Source: Aulostomus chinensis
Lineage: Eukaryota > Chordata > Actinopteri > Syngnathiformes > Aulostomidae
NCBI GenBank assembly: GCA_037954235.1
Contig: JBBMOA010000007.1
Coordinates: 24,067,457 to 24,131,456 of the forward strand
DNA: 64,000 bases
Reading direction: 5' to 3'
The notes beneath the pieces are model-generated. The model searched no databases. It was not told the DNA's origin and saw nothing but the letters and a program-made list of their open reading frames with translations. Made by a program: the position numbers and the translations under genes. Positions 63,401-64,000 of the stretch are shown in pieces (position 1 is the first letter of the stretch; each line of letters begins with the position of its first letter).

Positions 63401-63879
63401 ACCTCTCTAAAGTGGTACACCACTCAAGGGCAGCTGGTCTCAGTATTTATTGGTCTTTTAAAGACAAATGTGTTTGCATGTGTGTATGAAAGTGTGTTTG
63501 CACCCCAGGTAACTTTCTAACAAATACCACTGGTCCAATGTGGAAGCGAGTTGAGGACCTCCTTCCCAGCTTGAATATGAGGTGAAACGACGTAGCAGCT
63601 AGCAGGCCAATTCTGGAAAATCCTCGAGTCAAATTCAATTAACGTAAGTGGACCTGATTCAAAATGAGAGTGGGTCTGTTTCAAATTGGACCCGTTTTCA
63701 ACTCACAAAACACCCATTTTACCCCATGAAATGTAATATGAGCTCAGATGCAGTGCCAGCGAGATTAAGACTTTTACACACAAAGGGGGCTATCAACAAA
63801 TAATGTTTAGATCTCAACACACTAGAGTCACTGCAGATGGCAAATTATCACTTACTGTCAATGCTCTACTTTCTGGGGC
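60475..63879. other. Intergenic DNA or 3' UTR of the right-edge gene
   Basis: No exon recognised. If the open frame at 63880-63999 is a genuine terminal exon, part of this stretch would be its minus-strand 3' UTR; a possible AATAAA on that strand lies near 63444-63449. Confidence 0.35.
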
Positions 63880-63999
63880 TCAGGATTTCCTGCAGCGCTG
63901 TCTTTTTGGATAGTCGATGGAGTTACGTTTCACTTTGAACTCTGCACCAGCACTCTGGTCATCTTCCTGCAGTGACAGAAGCTTTTGGATGTCTTTCTG
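63880..63999 (-). CDS. Possible terminal exon of an unidentified gene (truncated by window)
   Basis: The minus strand is open from the window edge for 39 codons and stops at TGA 63882-63880. It starts QKDIQKLLSLQEDDQSAG and ends in a basic tail SIDYPKRQRCRKS. The acidic/amphipathic first half and basic C-terminus look like protein rather than noise, and an AG at 63998-63997 could be a splice acceptor. The orientation is convergent with nuak1. I cannot name the family. A chance open frame of this length is entirely possible. Confidence 0.3.
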   Translation of the reverse strand, partial: QKDIQKLLSLQEDDQSAGAEFKVKRNSIDYPKRQRCRKS

Positions 64000-64000
64000 T

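Noticed and set aside
1..64000. CRISPR arrays, prophage, operons, tRNA or rRNA genes
   Set aside because: None seen. Regular repeats here are dinucleotide microsatellites, and the only tRNA-like sequence is the SINE head near 50260-50305.

Overview
This window is vertebrate nuclear DNA and almost certainly comes from a ray-finned (teleost) fish. It carries intron-split genes with GT-AG junctions, abundant (TG)n/(CA)n microsatellites, a tRNA-headed SINE with the (GGAT)n tail style common in fish, and a sizzled gene, a secreted Frizzled-related gene known from fish and frogs and absent from mammals. I found no prokaryotic, viral or CRISPR-like content and no obviously new biological system.

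Layout: (1) szl (sizzled), minus strand, 98-1258: four coding exons, about 283 aa, with a TATA box just upstream. (2) An intergenic stretch of about 2.7 kb. (3) mov10l1, minus strand, 4235-14894: I could splice 26 coding exons in phase into about 1157 aa carrying all SF1 helicase motifs. The last small exon is inferred. (4) 14.9-20.8 kb: intergenic DNA with a 5'-truncated SINE copy. (5) nuak1, plus strand: purine-rich presumed 5' UTR at about 20.85-21.83 kb, seven coding exons between 21829 and 35456 (659 aa), and a 3' UTR of about 3.2 kb reaching a poly(A) signal near 38664. (6) 38.7-63.9 kb: about 25 kb with no gene I can support, holding microsatellites, one full SINE insertion with a 13-bp target duplication, remnants of two other dispersed repeats and a perfect 18-bp inverted repeat. 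(7) At the right edge, a possible terminal coding exon of an unidentified minus-strand gene.

The three recognised genes do unrelated jobs: szl is an extracellular BMP-gradient regulator, mov10l1 is a germline piRNA helicase, and nuak1 is an LKB1-activated AMPK-related kinase. Their proximity is shared synteny rather than an operon-like unit. Exon boundaries were derived by hand from reading frame, splice consensus and recalled family resemblance. No alignment or database search was run.
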